From an uncultured Acidobacteriota bacterium (GTDB lineage Bacteria; Acidobacteriota; Terriglobia; Bryobacterales; Bryobacteraceae): a DNA stretch of 64,000 nt. The notes under the pieces were generated by a model that was not told the DNA's origin, made no database searches, and saw only the letters and a program-made list of their open reading frames with translations. The position numbers and the translations under genes are program-made. Numbering within the stretch: the stretch's first letter is position 1; each line of letters starts with the position of its first letter. The stretch is taken from positions 1-64,000 of the forward strand of contig CADEFM010000006.1 in NCBI GenBank assembly GCA_902826605.1, read 5' to 3'. This document shows positions 8,797-17,833 of this stretch, piece after piece.

Positions 8797-11226
8797 CTAT
8801 TTACCGGCTACAACCGTATTGTTCACTTCAGCGCGCCGCATTTGAAACGGAACGCTCTTCACGATTCCGAGGATGAGCGACGAGAATCGGTATCCTTCTT
8901 TCTCGGCGTCGCTCACGATCTTACGAACGGCAGGAGCGTCATAATACTCCACCCCGCGTCCCAGCGCGAACGTCATCAGGTGCTCCGTAAGCGTTGTAAC
9001 AAATAGTTCGGGACGGGCTAGAAGCGCCTCTTCCAGCCCGTCGATCCCTTTGAAATCCCGGCCACCGGGCAAAGCTCCTGCCGCATCTACCGGTTGCCCC
9101 TCTACTTCCAGATCGCGCCATTGGCCGACGGCATTGAAGTTTTCGAGCGAGAAACCCACCGGATCGATCGTGCGGTGACAGCTCGCGCAAACGGCGTTGC
9201 TGCGATGTGCAGCCAGGCGCTGGCGCATTGGAAGATTAGCGGCCATGGTGCTTTCGTCGAGCGCGGGCACGTTCGGAGGGGGCGGCGGCGGCGGCGCACC
9301 TAAGATGTTGCCCAGCACCAATACTCCGCGAAGTACTGGCGACGTCCGGGTGGCATACGACGTGACCGACAGCACGCTACCCTGCCGCAGCAGGCCGCCC
9401 CGCTTGCTCTCGGGTGCGAGCGTCACGCGGCGGAAACGGCTGCCGTAAACGTTGGGAATTCCATAGTGCTTCGCCAGTCGTTCATTCAGGAACGTGTAGT
9501 CCGCCTTGATGAACGTGCGCACGCTGCGATCCTCGCGCAGCACGCTATCGAAGAAAAGCTCGGTTTCCTGGCGAAACGCTTGCCGCAGGTTGTCGTCGAA
9601 GTCCCTAAAAAGATTCGCGCTTGGAACGACCGCGTCGATATTACGCAGCCTCAGCCACTGTCCAGCGAAATTCGTCGCGAGGTTGAACGAGCGGCGATCC
9701 GCGAGCATCCTGCGCGCTTGCTTCTCGAACTCTCCCGGCTGACTCAGCTTGCCCCGAACGGCGGCGTCGAGCAGTTCATCGTCGGGGATGCTGCTCCAGA
9801 GGAAAAACGACAATCGCGATGCCAGTTCCAGATCGCTGATTCGATACACACCGCCCGCCGCTACTTTCTTTGGGTCGCTTTCCACGCGAAACAGGAATTC
9901 CGGGTTAGTCAGCACAGCGCTCAGCGCCATTGCGATTCCGGCGTCAAAATCGGCCTCGGTGCGCCCTTTGCGATAAAAGGCCATTGGCCCGTCAACTTCA
10001 CCTTTTGCGATGGGCCTCCGATAAGCCCGCCGCATCAGCGCGGATAGAATGGTTCCCGCACACTTTTCTTCCTCGGCTTTGTCTTGCCCGGTGGGGCGGC
10101 ATACAAACAATCGGTGGCGGCTCGGTGTGTCTCCGGCGCCTTTTGGAGCATAAGGCCCGATCACCGAAACCTGGTTGATGGCGGGCGCCGTACGCGGATA
10201 TCGCCTGTCGTTAAAGCGAGATTCCGTAGGCTGTCTGAGGGTATCGACAAGCGATGATCCCTCCTTGACGAATGTAACGCCGATGTTGTGCGGGCCTGCA
10301 TTGACGGTAACGCGCACTTTCAAATCCTTGTCGAGCAGCGTGTCGTCGCCATCGGCTGGCTTCTGGATCGTGAAGGTTTTGACAGGTTCCCGGTCGAGCA
10401 GCACCAGCAACTGGTGCGGACGGGCCTCGCGCAATCCGCTGACGACTCCTTCCAGATTGCGAGCGAGCAGAATCTGGATTTCGTACTCGCCGTCTTGGGC
10501 AAACGTGTAAGAAGTCGACACACCCCCGCGCGTGCCAATCGGCAGCCCAGGCAGTTGATCTTCCTGCGTGAGATCGGCAGGCAGGTTAATCGTGTCGCTT
10601 TGCAAGGAGGACTGCGTGCTCCCGACCGCCAAACGGCTAATTTTCTGGGCGGCTGAGATGTAACGATTCAGGAGAGTCGCCGACAGATCGCCGACGGTGA
10701 CGTTGTCGAACCCGTGGCCGCTCTCATCGGCTGGCAGAAGTGAAGGGGCGTCGATATCGAGCGCCAGCAGATCTCTGATCGCGTTCTGATACTCGGTTCG
10801 ATTCAGACGTCGGAGCGTTTCGGTCCGGCCAGGGTTTATTCTCGCGGCCGACGCCGCATTGAGCGATGTTTCCAGCCACGTCAAAATCGCGAGACGATCA
10901 GCTTCAGGAGGCTGCGGCATGTTGGGGGGCGGCATGACGCCGGTGTGCAGCTTGCGCACTACCTTTTCCCATAGTTCCGGTTGGGCGCCGGGTCTGGACA
11001 AGTCAACCTGGACAAGACTCAAGCCGGCAGTCTTCAGGCGTTCGTTATGGCATGTTGCGCAATAGCGATCGAGGAATTGACGCTGGCTCGCCGTTGGAGC
11101 AGATACCGCGGAGGCCGTAGTATTTTGTTGGGCGGATACCTTCACCTGTAGAGAAAGTAGAAGCGCCAGTGCCAGGCCGGCACGGACTATTTTCAGCGCT
11201 CCTGGGAACGACACGGACTCCGTCAT
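8797..11226 (-). CDS. DUF1587/1592/1588/1585 multidomain cytochrome-type protein
   Basis: An 809-residue exported protein of the family common in Planctomycetes and Acidobacteria. After a Sec signal (to about residue 32) comes a haem-c-like motif, FLDRYCATCHNERLKTAG. DUF1587 follows (RRLNRTEYQNAIRDLL), a carbohydrate-binding-like middle (YTFAQDGEYEIQILL), then DUF1595, DUF1592 (LSFFLWSSIPDDELL), DUF1588 with a second CxxCH (CASCHRTIDPVGFSLENF), and DUF1585 at the C-terminus. A role in periplasmic electron transfer or polymer oxidation is plausible but untested. Start ATG 11226 has a strong GGAGG site. It is the first gene of the trio with DUF1552 and the ankyrin protein. Confidence 0.9.
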   Translation of the reverse strand: MTESVSFPGALKIVRAGLALALLLSLQVKVSAQQNTTASAVSAPTASQRQFLDRYCATCHNERLKTAGLSLVQVDLSRPGAQPELWEKVVRKLHTGVMPPPNMPQPPEADRLAILTWLETSLNAASAARINPGRTETLRRLNRTEYQNAIRDLLALDIDAPSLLPADESGHGFDNVTVGDLSATLLNRYISAAQKISRLAVGSTQSSLQSDTINLPADLTQEDQLPGLPIGTRGGVSTSYTFAQDGEYEIQILLARNLEGVVSGLREARPHQLLVLLDREPVKTFTIQKPADGDDTLLDKDLKVRVTVNAGPHNIGVTFVKEGSSLVDTLRQPTESRFNDRRYPRTAPAINQVSVIGPYAPKGAGDTPSRHRLFVCRPTGQDKAEEEKCAGTILSALMRRAYRRPIAKGEVDGPMAFYRKGRTEADFDAGIAMALSAVLTNPEFLFRVESDPKKVAAGGVYRISDLELASRLSFFLWSSIPDDELLDAAVRGKLSQPGEFEKQARRMLADRRSFNLATNFAGQWLRLRNIDAVVPSANLFRDFDDNLRQAFRQETELFFDSVLREDRSVRTFIKADYTFLNERLAKHYGIPNVYGSRFRRVTLAPESKRGGLLRQGSVLSVTSYATRTSPVLRGVLVLGNILGAPPPPPPPNVPALDESTMAANLPMRQRLAAHRSNAVCASCHRTIDPVGFSLENFNAVGQWRDLEVEGQPVDAAGALPGGRDFKGIDGLEEALLARPELFVTTLTEHLMTFALGRGVEYYDAPAVRKIVSDAEKEGYRFSSLILGIVKSVPFQMRRAEVNNTVVAGK

Positions 11227-11503
11227 CTGCTGCCTCCCTCCGAAATGGACCATTCCATCTCCCGCCTCCGGAATTTGAGGATGTCAAACGGCAAAACGGC
11301 CAATAGTGTGCTGCCCATCCATCGCACGCCCCGAACTGTCCGAGGATCTGACATCACGGTCGCTTCTGAAATCGTAAATTTACAAAATCGCAAAATGAAA
11401 CCATACTCGATCTTCCCGATATGATCTCCAACGCTCCCGGAGTAGTGGCGACTTAGACCGATCCACCACCGGCATCTATTCTACTACCAAATTATTTTCG
11501 CTG

Positions 11504-12358
11504 ATGCCGCATCTCCCGCAGGAGCCGACTGCCCGGTGGGCACACTCGGGTATGATGCGCTATCCGAACGCACCCCTTTACGGTCACAAGTCGGATTGGT
11601 CGAGGGAGAGGCCGGTGAGCGTCGAGCAGATGATCGCGGCCATGGACCAGGCTGGAATCGCTAAAGCGGCCCTGGTTCAGCCCTCCACCTGCTACGGCCA
11701 TGACAATTCCTACGTGGCCGATGCCGTCGCCGCTGATCCGGGCCGTTTCACCGGCGTCTTTTCGGTGGACGTGCTTGCCTCCGACGCAACCGAAAGGATC
11801 CGCTATTGGGTGGACCGCAAACTGACGGGCCTGCGCTTGTTTACCGCCGGCAGCACCATGCCCAATCAGGCGGACTGGATCGACGATCCGCGATCCTTCC
11901 CCCATGGCAGTATGCTGGCGAACTCGGCATACCAATATGCATGCAAATGACTGTGAAGGCGATTCCGCAGCTCATCAAGATGCTGGAACGATTTCCGAAG
12001 ATCTCCATAGTCCTCGATCACCTCGCGAAACCCACATTGTCGGACGGCTTTCCTCATGCGTCGGCATCGGATGTCTTTGGTTTGGCCAGCTACAAGAATT
12101 TATACTTGAAGGTGACTCCGCGGACCGTCGGAGAAGCGACCAAGGGGAAGGCCTCGCCGGAAAGCTTCTTCCCTCTCTTGGTCTCGAAGTTCGGGGCGTC
12201 GCGGATGGCTTGGGGATCAAACTACCCGGCATCGGAAGGAACACTGCCGAAACTGTTGACGGGGTCGCAGCAGGGCATGCCCGTTCTTTCCCCAGGGGCC
12301 GCGACGAATTTTCTGCAAGACCGCGCTGATCCTCTACCCGGTTCTGGTCGGCAAGTAG
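11504..12358 (+). pseudogene. Amidohydrolase (cog3618/LigI-like) interrupted by two frameshifts
   Basis: This is a metal-dependent TIM-barrel hydrolase of the amidohydrolase_2 type, broken in three places. The first part (11504 to about 11897) reads in one frame and contains QAGIAKAALVQPSTCYGHDN. The middle reads one frame back from the CCCCC run at about 11897-11901 and contains LGIPICMQM, VLDHLAKP and MAWGSNYPASEG. The last part returns to the first frame at the GGGG run near 12295-12298 and ends with IFCKTALILYPVLVGK at 12356-12358. The N-terminal HxH metal motif is not visible. The two slips restore each other and both sit in homopolymers, so base-calling error cannot be excluded. Confidence 0.75.
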
Positions 12359-12391
12359 GAGAGTAAGGCCCACGTAGTAGCGTAAAGAAAT

Positions 12392-13291
12392 ATGTTAGAA
12401 ACTCAGAGCGTAGTGACACTTCAGACCCTTCTCGCGTCATACCCCAATACCGACGCGCTCAGAAACGGCGCTGTGAGTTCTCCACTCGTGAACTTTGCTT
12501 TCGCGGACGTTAAGGTCGCGAACAAGGCTTTCAAGGCGCTGGTGCGCGAGCAAAAGTTTGATCTAAGTGAACTGGCTATCGTTACCTTTTTGCAGGCAAA
12601 AGCATTCGGCAAACCCTATGTATTGGTGCCCGCGGTGGTTGTAGCCCGCGGTCAGCACCACGCCATCTTTTATAATCCTGATCGCGGCCAACTGGCTCCT
12701 TCCGATCTCAACGGGCTCCGGGTCGGCGTGAGGGCTTACACGCAAACCACTGGCGCGTGGATCAGAGGCATTCTCGAAGAAGACTACGGCGTCGATTTTA
12801 AGCGTGTACAGTGGGTCACGTTTGAAGATCCGCACGTCGCCGAGTATCAGGACCCGGCCTGGGTTCAACGCGCCCCTGCCGGAAATGAAATGGAACAGAT
12901 GTTGCTAGACGGCAAATTGGACGCCGCGATCTTTGGAAGAAAGAATGGAAGAGAGAATCTCGAAGGCTTGATGCCTTTGATTCCTGAAGCGGATGCCGTC
13001 GCGCACCGTTGGGCGGAGCGTCACGGCGGAATTCCCATCAACCACATGGTTGTGGTGAAAGAATCCGTCGCCGATTCCCGGCCAGACGTGGTCCGTGAGG
13101 TCTACCGTCTGCTGCAGGAAAGCGAACGGGTGTCGGCAAGAAAGGAAAATGACGGTGCGCTGCGGTTTGGCATTGAGGCAGTCCGTAAGTCGCTCGAGAC
13201 CATCATTGACTACTCCGTACGTCAGGATCTCATCCCCCGACGCTTCCAGGTGGACGAACTCTTCAATGACGTCACGCGTTCGCTCGGTTAA
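12392..13291 (+). CDS. 4,5-dihydroxyphthalate decarboxylase-like / substrate-binding fold protein
   Basis: A 299-residue protein with a periplasmic-binding-protein-like fold and no signal peptide. LNGLRVGVRAYTQTTGAWIR, followed by EEDYGVDFKRVQWVT, is characteristic of the family that includes phthalate-pathway 4,5-dihydroxyphthalate decarboxylase (Pht5) and SsuA/THI5-like proteins. FDLSELAIVTFLQAK near the N-terminus matches the same family. It lies 33 bp after the broken amidohydrolase on the same strand, and such pairs occur in aromatic catabolic loci. A decarboxylase or ligand-binding role on an aromatic acid is inferred. The start ATG 12392 has only a weak ribosome site; the length is slightly short for the family. 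Confidence 0.72.
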   Translation: MLETQSVVTLQTLLASYPNTDALRNGAVSSPLVNFAFADVKVANKAFKALVREQKFDLSELAIVTFLQAKAFGKPYVLVPAVVVARGQHHAIFYNPDRGQLAPSDLNGLRVGVRAYTQTTGAWIRGILEEDYGVDFKRVQWVTFEDPHVAEYQDPAWVQRAPAGNEMEQMLLDGKLDAAIFGRKNGRENLEGLMPLIPEADAVAHRWAERHGGIPINHMVVVKESVADSRPDVVREVYRLLQESERVSARKENDGALRFGIEAVRKSLETIIDYSVRQDLIPRRFQVDELFNDVTRSLG

Positions 13292-13410
13292 AGTCGGAAA
13301 CAATGCACATGAACGCGTAAAGCATGATGACCACTAGCCAAGCGGAGACGGCGGTAACGCACTCGCTACCATCGTGATTGCGCGTATGGAGGGGGCAGTC
13401 GTTCGACTGG

Positions 13411-13803
13411 CTATTCCCCGCCGTCCCACTTGCCAAGCAATTTTCCGTCGGGCATCTTCGCGCCTACAAAGCCGCCTACCGGGGAGCCATTCGACATGGG
13501 GCGAATCTTGATGGTCACATTCATACCCGGAGAGAATGTGGCAGGACGAATACCGTCCCGGCCCAATTGGTTTGGGCTGCCCCATTCCACGCTCCATTCG
13601 GTGATCTTCCCGCTCGCATCCTTGACGTTCACCTGGATCCACGAGTGGGGATTTCGGAACTGGAACTCCTTGACTGTGCCAGAAATTTCTTTGATATCCT
13701 GGCTGAAACCAGCGCTCGAATGGTGCGCAAGAATCGGCCGGATCATGAATAGTAGGACACCACCGACCAGTGCGGTTAAGACAACTCTGTTCATCGATTT
13801 CAT
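13411..13803 (-). CDS. DUF6152-type small secreted protein
   Basis: A 130-residue exported protein with a Sec signal (MNRVVLTALVGGVLLFMIRP, cleaved near AHH). The mature protein starts with HHSSAGFSQD and contains the family pattern SGTVKEFQFRNPHSWIQVNV, followed by WSVEWGSPNQLGRDG, expected to form a small beta-barrel or OB-like fold. Function unknown. GAGGGGAG precedes ATG 13803. It is the last of three same-strand genes after the 275-residue secreted protein. A second member of the family is at 53287-53649. Confidence 0.82.
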   Translation of the reverse strand: MKSMNRVVLTALVGGVLLFMIRPILAHHSSAGFSQDIKEISGTVKEFQFRNPHSWIQVNVKDASGKITEWSVEWGSPNQLGRDGIRPATFSPGMNVTIKIRPMSNGSPVGGFVGAKMPDGKLLGKWDGGE

Positions 13804-13836
13804 CTAAAAACTCCCCTCAAAATGCGGCGCTCAAAA

Positions 13837-14664
13837 CTAGTCGAGCGGTTTGCCGTCCGGCCCCAATGTCAGCGTCTTGCCCGTAGTCGGATCCGCGGGA
13901 TTTCGGTTATTTTCCGCACAACCGTAGTCATACATGAACAGTCCGGGCTTACTGTTCTTCCGGAATTGCTTGGTGACGTTCCATTGTTTCGTCAGAGCCT
14001 TGGGGTCTTCGATCAAGAGCTTTGCCTCAAGCGTGTTTTCATTGATCTTCCGCATTCGGGTGGTGATCCTGACTTCATCGCTCAGCACAAGACCAGTTCT
14101 GTCGAGAATGGAATCATTGTCGCGGTTCCCCTTCAATCCGGCCGTCTGGAACACCAGCGTGTCACCCTCCCAATGGCCGACGGAGACTCCGGTATAAGTT
14201 CCCCAGGTGTCTTCCTTGGCCGGGAGCTTGCGTCCATCGGTATAAACGCGCATCGTGTTGGGGCCGTTCTCGGTGACGATATAAAAAATATCCGGCCGGA
14301 CCACAAATTCATAGGCGTCCGGCAGATTCATGATGCGGGGGTAGCCGACGGGAACCCCACAATTGGTAACCACGTCCGGAAGTCGGTTCGCATCGCGCAA
14401 CGCGAGGTGCTCCTCATAGATCTTTTCGAAAGTGGGTGTGTACGGTGGATGCTCCCGCACGCCCGGGGCGATTGCTCCACCTTGGCCGGTTTTCGTGGCT
14501 GTGTCAAAAACGGTACCCCCCATCATGCTCCACAGCCCACTCCAATCGGGAAGCTTCTCGAAGGGAGTGACAGCGGCCTGGCCATAGGTCAGGCACGGGA
14601 GTAGGAAACAGAACCCAAGCAACAATGACAATTGCCTTAACTCATGCTTCCATACAGTGGACAT
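13837..14664 (-). CDS. Secreted protein of unknown function (acidobacterial type)
   Basis: A 275-residue protein with a signal peptide ending near residue 29 (LTYGQ). The mature sequence has PDWSGLWSMMGG, NCGVPVGYPRIMNLPDAYEF and RVYTDGRKLP, followed by SVGHWEGDTLVFQTAGL. Such Trp-rich secreted proteins are frequent in Acidobacteria and often sit beside DUF6152 genes, as here (33 bp gap). No catalytic motif is recognised. Two Cys residues in the mature part could form a disulfide. It probably works in the periplasm or on the surface with the neighbouring barrel protein. Confidence 0.8.
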   Translation of the reverse strand: MSTVWKHELRQLSLLLGFCFLLPCLTYGQAAVTPFEKLPDWSGLWSMMGGTVFDTATKTGQGGAIAPGVREHPPYTPTFEKIYEEHLALRDANRLPDVVTNCGVPVGYPRIMNLPDAYEFVVRPDIFYIVTENGPNTMRVYTDGRKLPAKEDTWGTYTGVSVGHWEGDTLVFQTAGLKGNRDNDSILDRTGLVLSDEVRITTRMRKINENTLEAKLLIEDPKALTKQWNVTKQFRKNSKPGLFMYDYGCAENNRNPADPTTGKTLTLGPDGKPLD

Positions 14665-14725
14665 TTCGGTGTTCCTTTTCGAATACTAATTATGACACTC
14701 TCGCCTGAACCTACGCCATATGCAG

Positions 14726-17389
14726 CTAGAGAACTACTCGCAGTCCGAGCTGCAGGACCCGGCCATTGTTGAGCGTGTTAGTGATCCTGCCAAACGATGG
14801 GGCGGTGAGGTTAACCTGGGGCGCCTCAAACTGAGGATGGTTGGTCAGGTTATAAGCATCAGCTTGGAGCCGAAGCAGATAGGTTCGTCTCCCGCCCCAC
14901 TTCCACTCACGCGCCATCGATGCGTTGATGTTAAAGATGGGACCTTTACGAAATGTGTTCCTGCCGATATTACCGGCTACCTGTCCGGGAATAACATAGC
15001 CAAAATTGGCGAGATTGACAATCTGCTGCGAAGTGTTCGGGTCTCCCACAGTCGCACCCAAAACCGAGGGGTTCAGAACGTTCGGCCGGTCCCCGCCCGA
15101 ACCATCCACATTCCCGAATCCGGGAGCGTCCGATCCCGTGCTGAGGGTGAATGGAGTTCCTGTCTTTGCCACAACAATGGTGGAAATTTGCCACTTGCTG
15201 ACGAGTGCATTCATGGGCTTGCCCAATGCCCTCCAGCTGGGCACCTGCTGACTTCCATAGAGAGCGAGCGCGTGGGGGGAGTCAAACTGGCTCAGTCCCT
15301 TCTGATCCTGAAGTGCGAACGCCTCCGCTTGCGAACCACCAATCAAGTCGTTATTCGCCGCGGTTGAGTTGTACATCGCACCTTGATCCAAAGCCTTACT
15401 CCATGTGTACATTCCGCCACTCGTAAATCCACGAAAAGAGCGAAAACGCCAAGAGATCTGAGCCGCGTCAAGGTACGCGATGCCGGCGTTAGAAATTTGC
15501 GTATTTTCGAAAATGCTTTGATCCGGACGGCGATCGTTGACGGTGGCGGTCGTCAGCGGAATCCCTGGAACTACGCGCGCCCGATTGAACACCAGAGGCC
15601 CCAGCACCTTGATGGAGCGGCTGCCCAGATAAGCCAGGTTCAAGGTCAGCGGACCAAAGCTATGTTCCATTGTGAGCGTGTATTGATGTGAGTAGGGCGT
15701 CGCCAGATCGGGATTGAAACTCAATAGCGAGGATCGCTGGGTCGCCGCGGTTATATCGATGCCCCCTAGCGGATCGGTCAAGATGGGGTTGGGCAAATTC
15801 ACTGCCCGGACGATAGGCGGGTTAAAACGGATTTGCGAATACGTTACTGGAAAAATTTCGCCAAATGAGATCGAGTAACTGCCTCGAAAAACCCAATCTC
15901 CCAGCCCTCTGTAAGCGAATCCGAAACGCGGGCCGAAATTATTTGCATCCGAATCGTAGGGAGAGTGATTGAGTCCGTTGACTTCGGTTGGCGCCGTGAC
16001 CATGGAGTGCCGCAAGCCAATGTAGAATTGCAGATTGGGCAGGACATTCCAAGCGTCGGCGGCATACAATTCTGTCCACCAGCTCCGGAAACCTCGATGA
16101 AAATTTCCGGTTCGCACAAAATAAGAGGTCGGTTGCCCGAGCAATAAGTTTTCGATGCCGGTGTGGCCGAAATTATTGGAGAACAGATATTCTCCGCGGA
16201 TGTCTTTCTGGTCGATGCCATTCAACTGATAACGAGCAAAATCTCCGCCGAAGCTGAGCCGATGCCGGCCTCCTCCAACGCGGTGATAACCGAGTGCGCC
16301 GTAACGGAACGTGTTTTCGGCGCGATTCAGCGGGTATTGGCCCTGTGGCCCTAGACTCTCCAGGGCATTGCTAATGCGGACACGCGGTCCTACCGCCGTC
16401 GGATCCGGGTGCAAATCGGAGCGCAGGCGCGCATAGTTCGCACCCAAGGAAAATTCTGTGTTGGCGCTTCTCGTAATTTGATAGGACACCCGCGATCGTT
16501 GGGAATGGATCGACGTATCGGGATTCTGTCCGGCCACCAACTGAAACGCCTGGATTGTGTTCCGATTGAAATCGTGAGAGAGCGAAAGCATCGCTTTCTG
16601 CCCCACATTCCGGTCCAAGCGAAGATTGGTATTGATTGCATCGATCGTTTGCGGCGAATTCGTATTCAGCGCGCGAGGATCGATATCGGTCCGGTTTGGC
16701 GCGATCGATGGATACGCGCTCAGGAAACGGGCGACGATCGGCCGGGTTGCCGGATCGGTCGCCAACGGAGTTCGTTCTGTGGGTAGCGGCACCAGCACAT
16801 TCCCGTTGACCATCCCGCGGGTCTTGTTCTGCGCAAATGCGCCGCTCAAGTAGCCCAGCTTGGGAAGGAGGCCGCTAAACCTGCCTCCGTATTGGTTCAT
16901 GCGGGAAGGAAGCACGGGGCCTGACTGAAAGAAAGTCCGGGCGTTGAACACGCTGTTTTGCAGGGATTCGTAGAGTTCGCCGTGCCAGGTTTCCACTAGA
17001 TTTCCAGCACGCCCAAGCACCGGCGGTTCAATCGGAACGTTGCCGTATTCGCTGCCATAGTACTTGAACTCCACGAGCTCTCGGGTAAGAGGCGTATAGC
17101 TCCCGCCCAGGCGAAGATTATCGGCCTTTTGTATCTCCGTATCGATCTTGCTGGCGAAGACGTTCTCGTTGCGAAGTGCAGCGCCCTCGCGGTCAACCGC
17201 GTCGGGCTTGGGCGCCGCCGGACTAGCCTTTTCGGTCGTTGCTTGAGGAGCAGTTGTGACGACAGGTGCGGGGGGTCTCGTGGATTCCGGGATCCTGGGT
17301 TCCTGGGCACCGGCGCCTCCGGCCGCGAAGGCCGCGAACAGGCAAGCAGACAGGCGCGTCGTATTCAACCGAAAGCTAATCGCAAGCAT
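14726..17389 (-). CDS. Oar-like TonB-dependent-type outer-membrane beta-barrel, plug-poor
   Basis: An 887-residue outer-membrane protein. The signal peptide runs to about AGAQ (residue 29), followed by a Pro/Ala-rich linker. The rest alternates barrel-like strands, with family patterns such as LSLSHDFNRNTIQAFQLVAG, FRYGALGYHRVGGGRHRLSF, FGPRFGFAYRG and LIGGSQAEAFALQDQKGLSQF. It ends in an aromatic/hydrophobic LQLGLRVVL terminus suited to BAM insertion. Acidobacterial relatives are usually over 1000 residues, with an N-terminal CarboxypepD_reg domain and a plug; neither is evident here, so it may be a shortened receptor. ATG 17389 is preferred over a TTG one codon upstream. It heads the operon with the two secreted proteins. 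Confidence 0.82.
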   Translation of the reverse strand: MLAISFRLNTTRLSACLFAAFAAGGAGAQEPRIPESTRPPAPVVTTAPQATTEKASPAAPKPDAVDREGAALRNENVFASKIDTEIQKADNLRLGGSYTPLTRELVEFKYYGSEYGNVPIEPPVLGRAGNLVETWHGELYESLQNSVFNARTFFQSGPVLPSRMNQYGGRFSGLLPKLGYLSGAFAQNKTRGMVNGNVLVPLPTERTPLATDPATRPIVARFLSAYPSIAPNRTDIDPRALNTNSPQTIDAINTNLRLDRNVGQKAMLSLSHDFNRNTIQAFQLVAGQNPDTSIHSQRSRVSYQITRSANTEFSLGANYARLRSDLHPDPTAVGPRVRISNALESLGPQGQYPLNRAENTFRYGALGYHRVGGGRHRLSFGGDFARYQLNGIDQKDIRGEYLFSNNFGHTGIENLLLGQPTSYFVRTGNFHRGFRSWWTELYAADAWNVLPNLQFYIGLRHSMVTAPTEVNGLNHSPYDSDANNFGPRFGFAYRGLGDWVFRGSYSISFGEIFPVTYSQIRFNPPIVRAVNLPNPILTDPLGGIDITAATQRSSLLSFNPDLATPYSHQYTLTMEHSFGPLTLNLAYLGSRSIKVLGPLVFNRARVVPGIPLTTATVNDRRPDQSIFENTQISNAGIAYLDAAQISWRFRSFRGFTSGGMYTWSKALDQGAMYNSTAANNDLIGGSQAEAFALQDQKGLSQFDSPHALALYGSQQVPSWRALGKPMNALVSKWQISTIVVAKTGTPFTLSTGSDAPGFGNVDGSGGDRPNVLNPSVLGATVGDPNTSQQIVNLANFGYVIPGQVAGNIGRNTFRKGPIFNINASMAREWKWGGRRTYLLRLQADAYNLTNHPQFEAPQVNLTAPSFGRITNTLNNGRVLQLGLRVVL

Positions 17390-17833
17390 CAAGATGGAGT
17401 TGTGGTCAGTAACTCACCGAAACGAATAGTCTAGCGCGAGGCTGACGATTTGGTTTCTATTCGTGCCGTTGGCTTACAGTTCCAACAGTCCGGCCGTGGA
17501 GATTGCAAAGGATCAGCTAGAGACAGAGCCACCGCTTTATCGCACGACTGGCCAAGCTGCAGCTGATGGGCTGTATACTGGATGGCGCTATGACGCGTCG
17601 CTTCCTAGATCTCAGCCACGTTCGTCGGGTTGGCTGGAGCCAATTCGGGATGGGCGCGAGAGTCCAAACCAGCGGGTTCGCTCCCCGCGCAGCAGTGTAT
17701 TGTGCTGAGCCAGATCAATTTTGAGAACGTGCCGGACGCTGGCGCGAAGATCACTTCCTCGCGGGCGGTGGATGTTCGCGAAGGAGAATTTCAAGAGAAC
17801 GAGTTTTCAAAATTTTGACCGAAGGAGGGTGCG
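17390..17833. promoter_or_regulatory. Divergent intergenic region between barrel and PQQ dehydrogenase genes
   Basis: About 440 bp with no convincing gene. Short open frames on both strands lack motifs. It must carry the promoters of both divergent transcription units, but no clear -35/-10 pair was identified. A strong AAGGAGG ribosome site for the plus-strand gene lies at 17821-17827. Confidence 0.45.

Noticed and set aside
17612..17818. Open frames on both strands before the PQQ dehydrogenase as small genes
   Set aside because: No ribosome site and no motif; the frames overlap each other on opposite strands and look like open GC-rich spacer.
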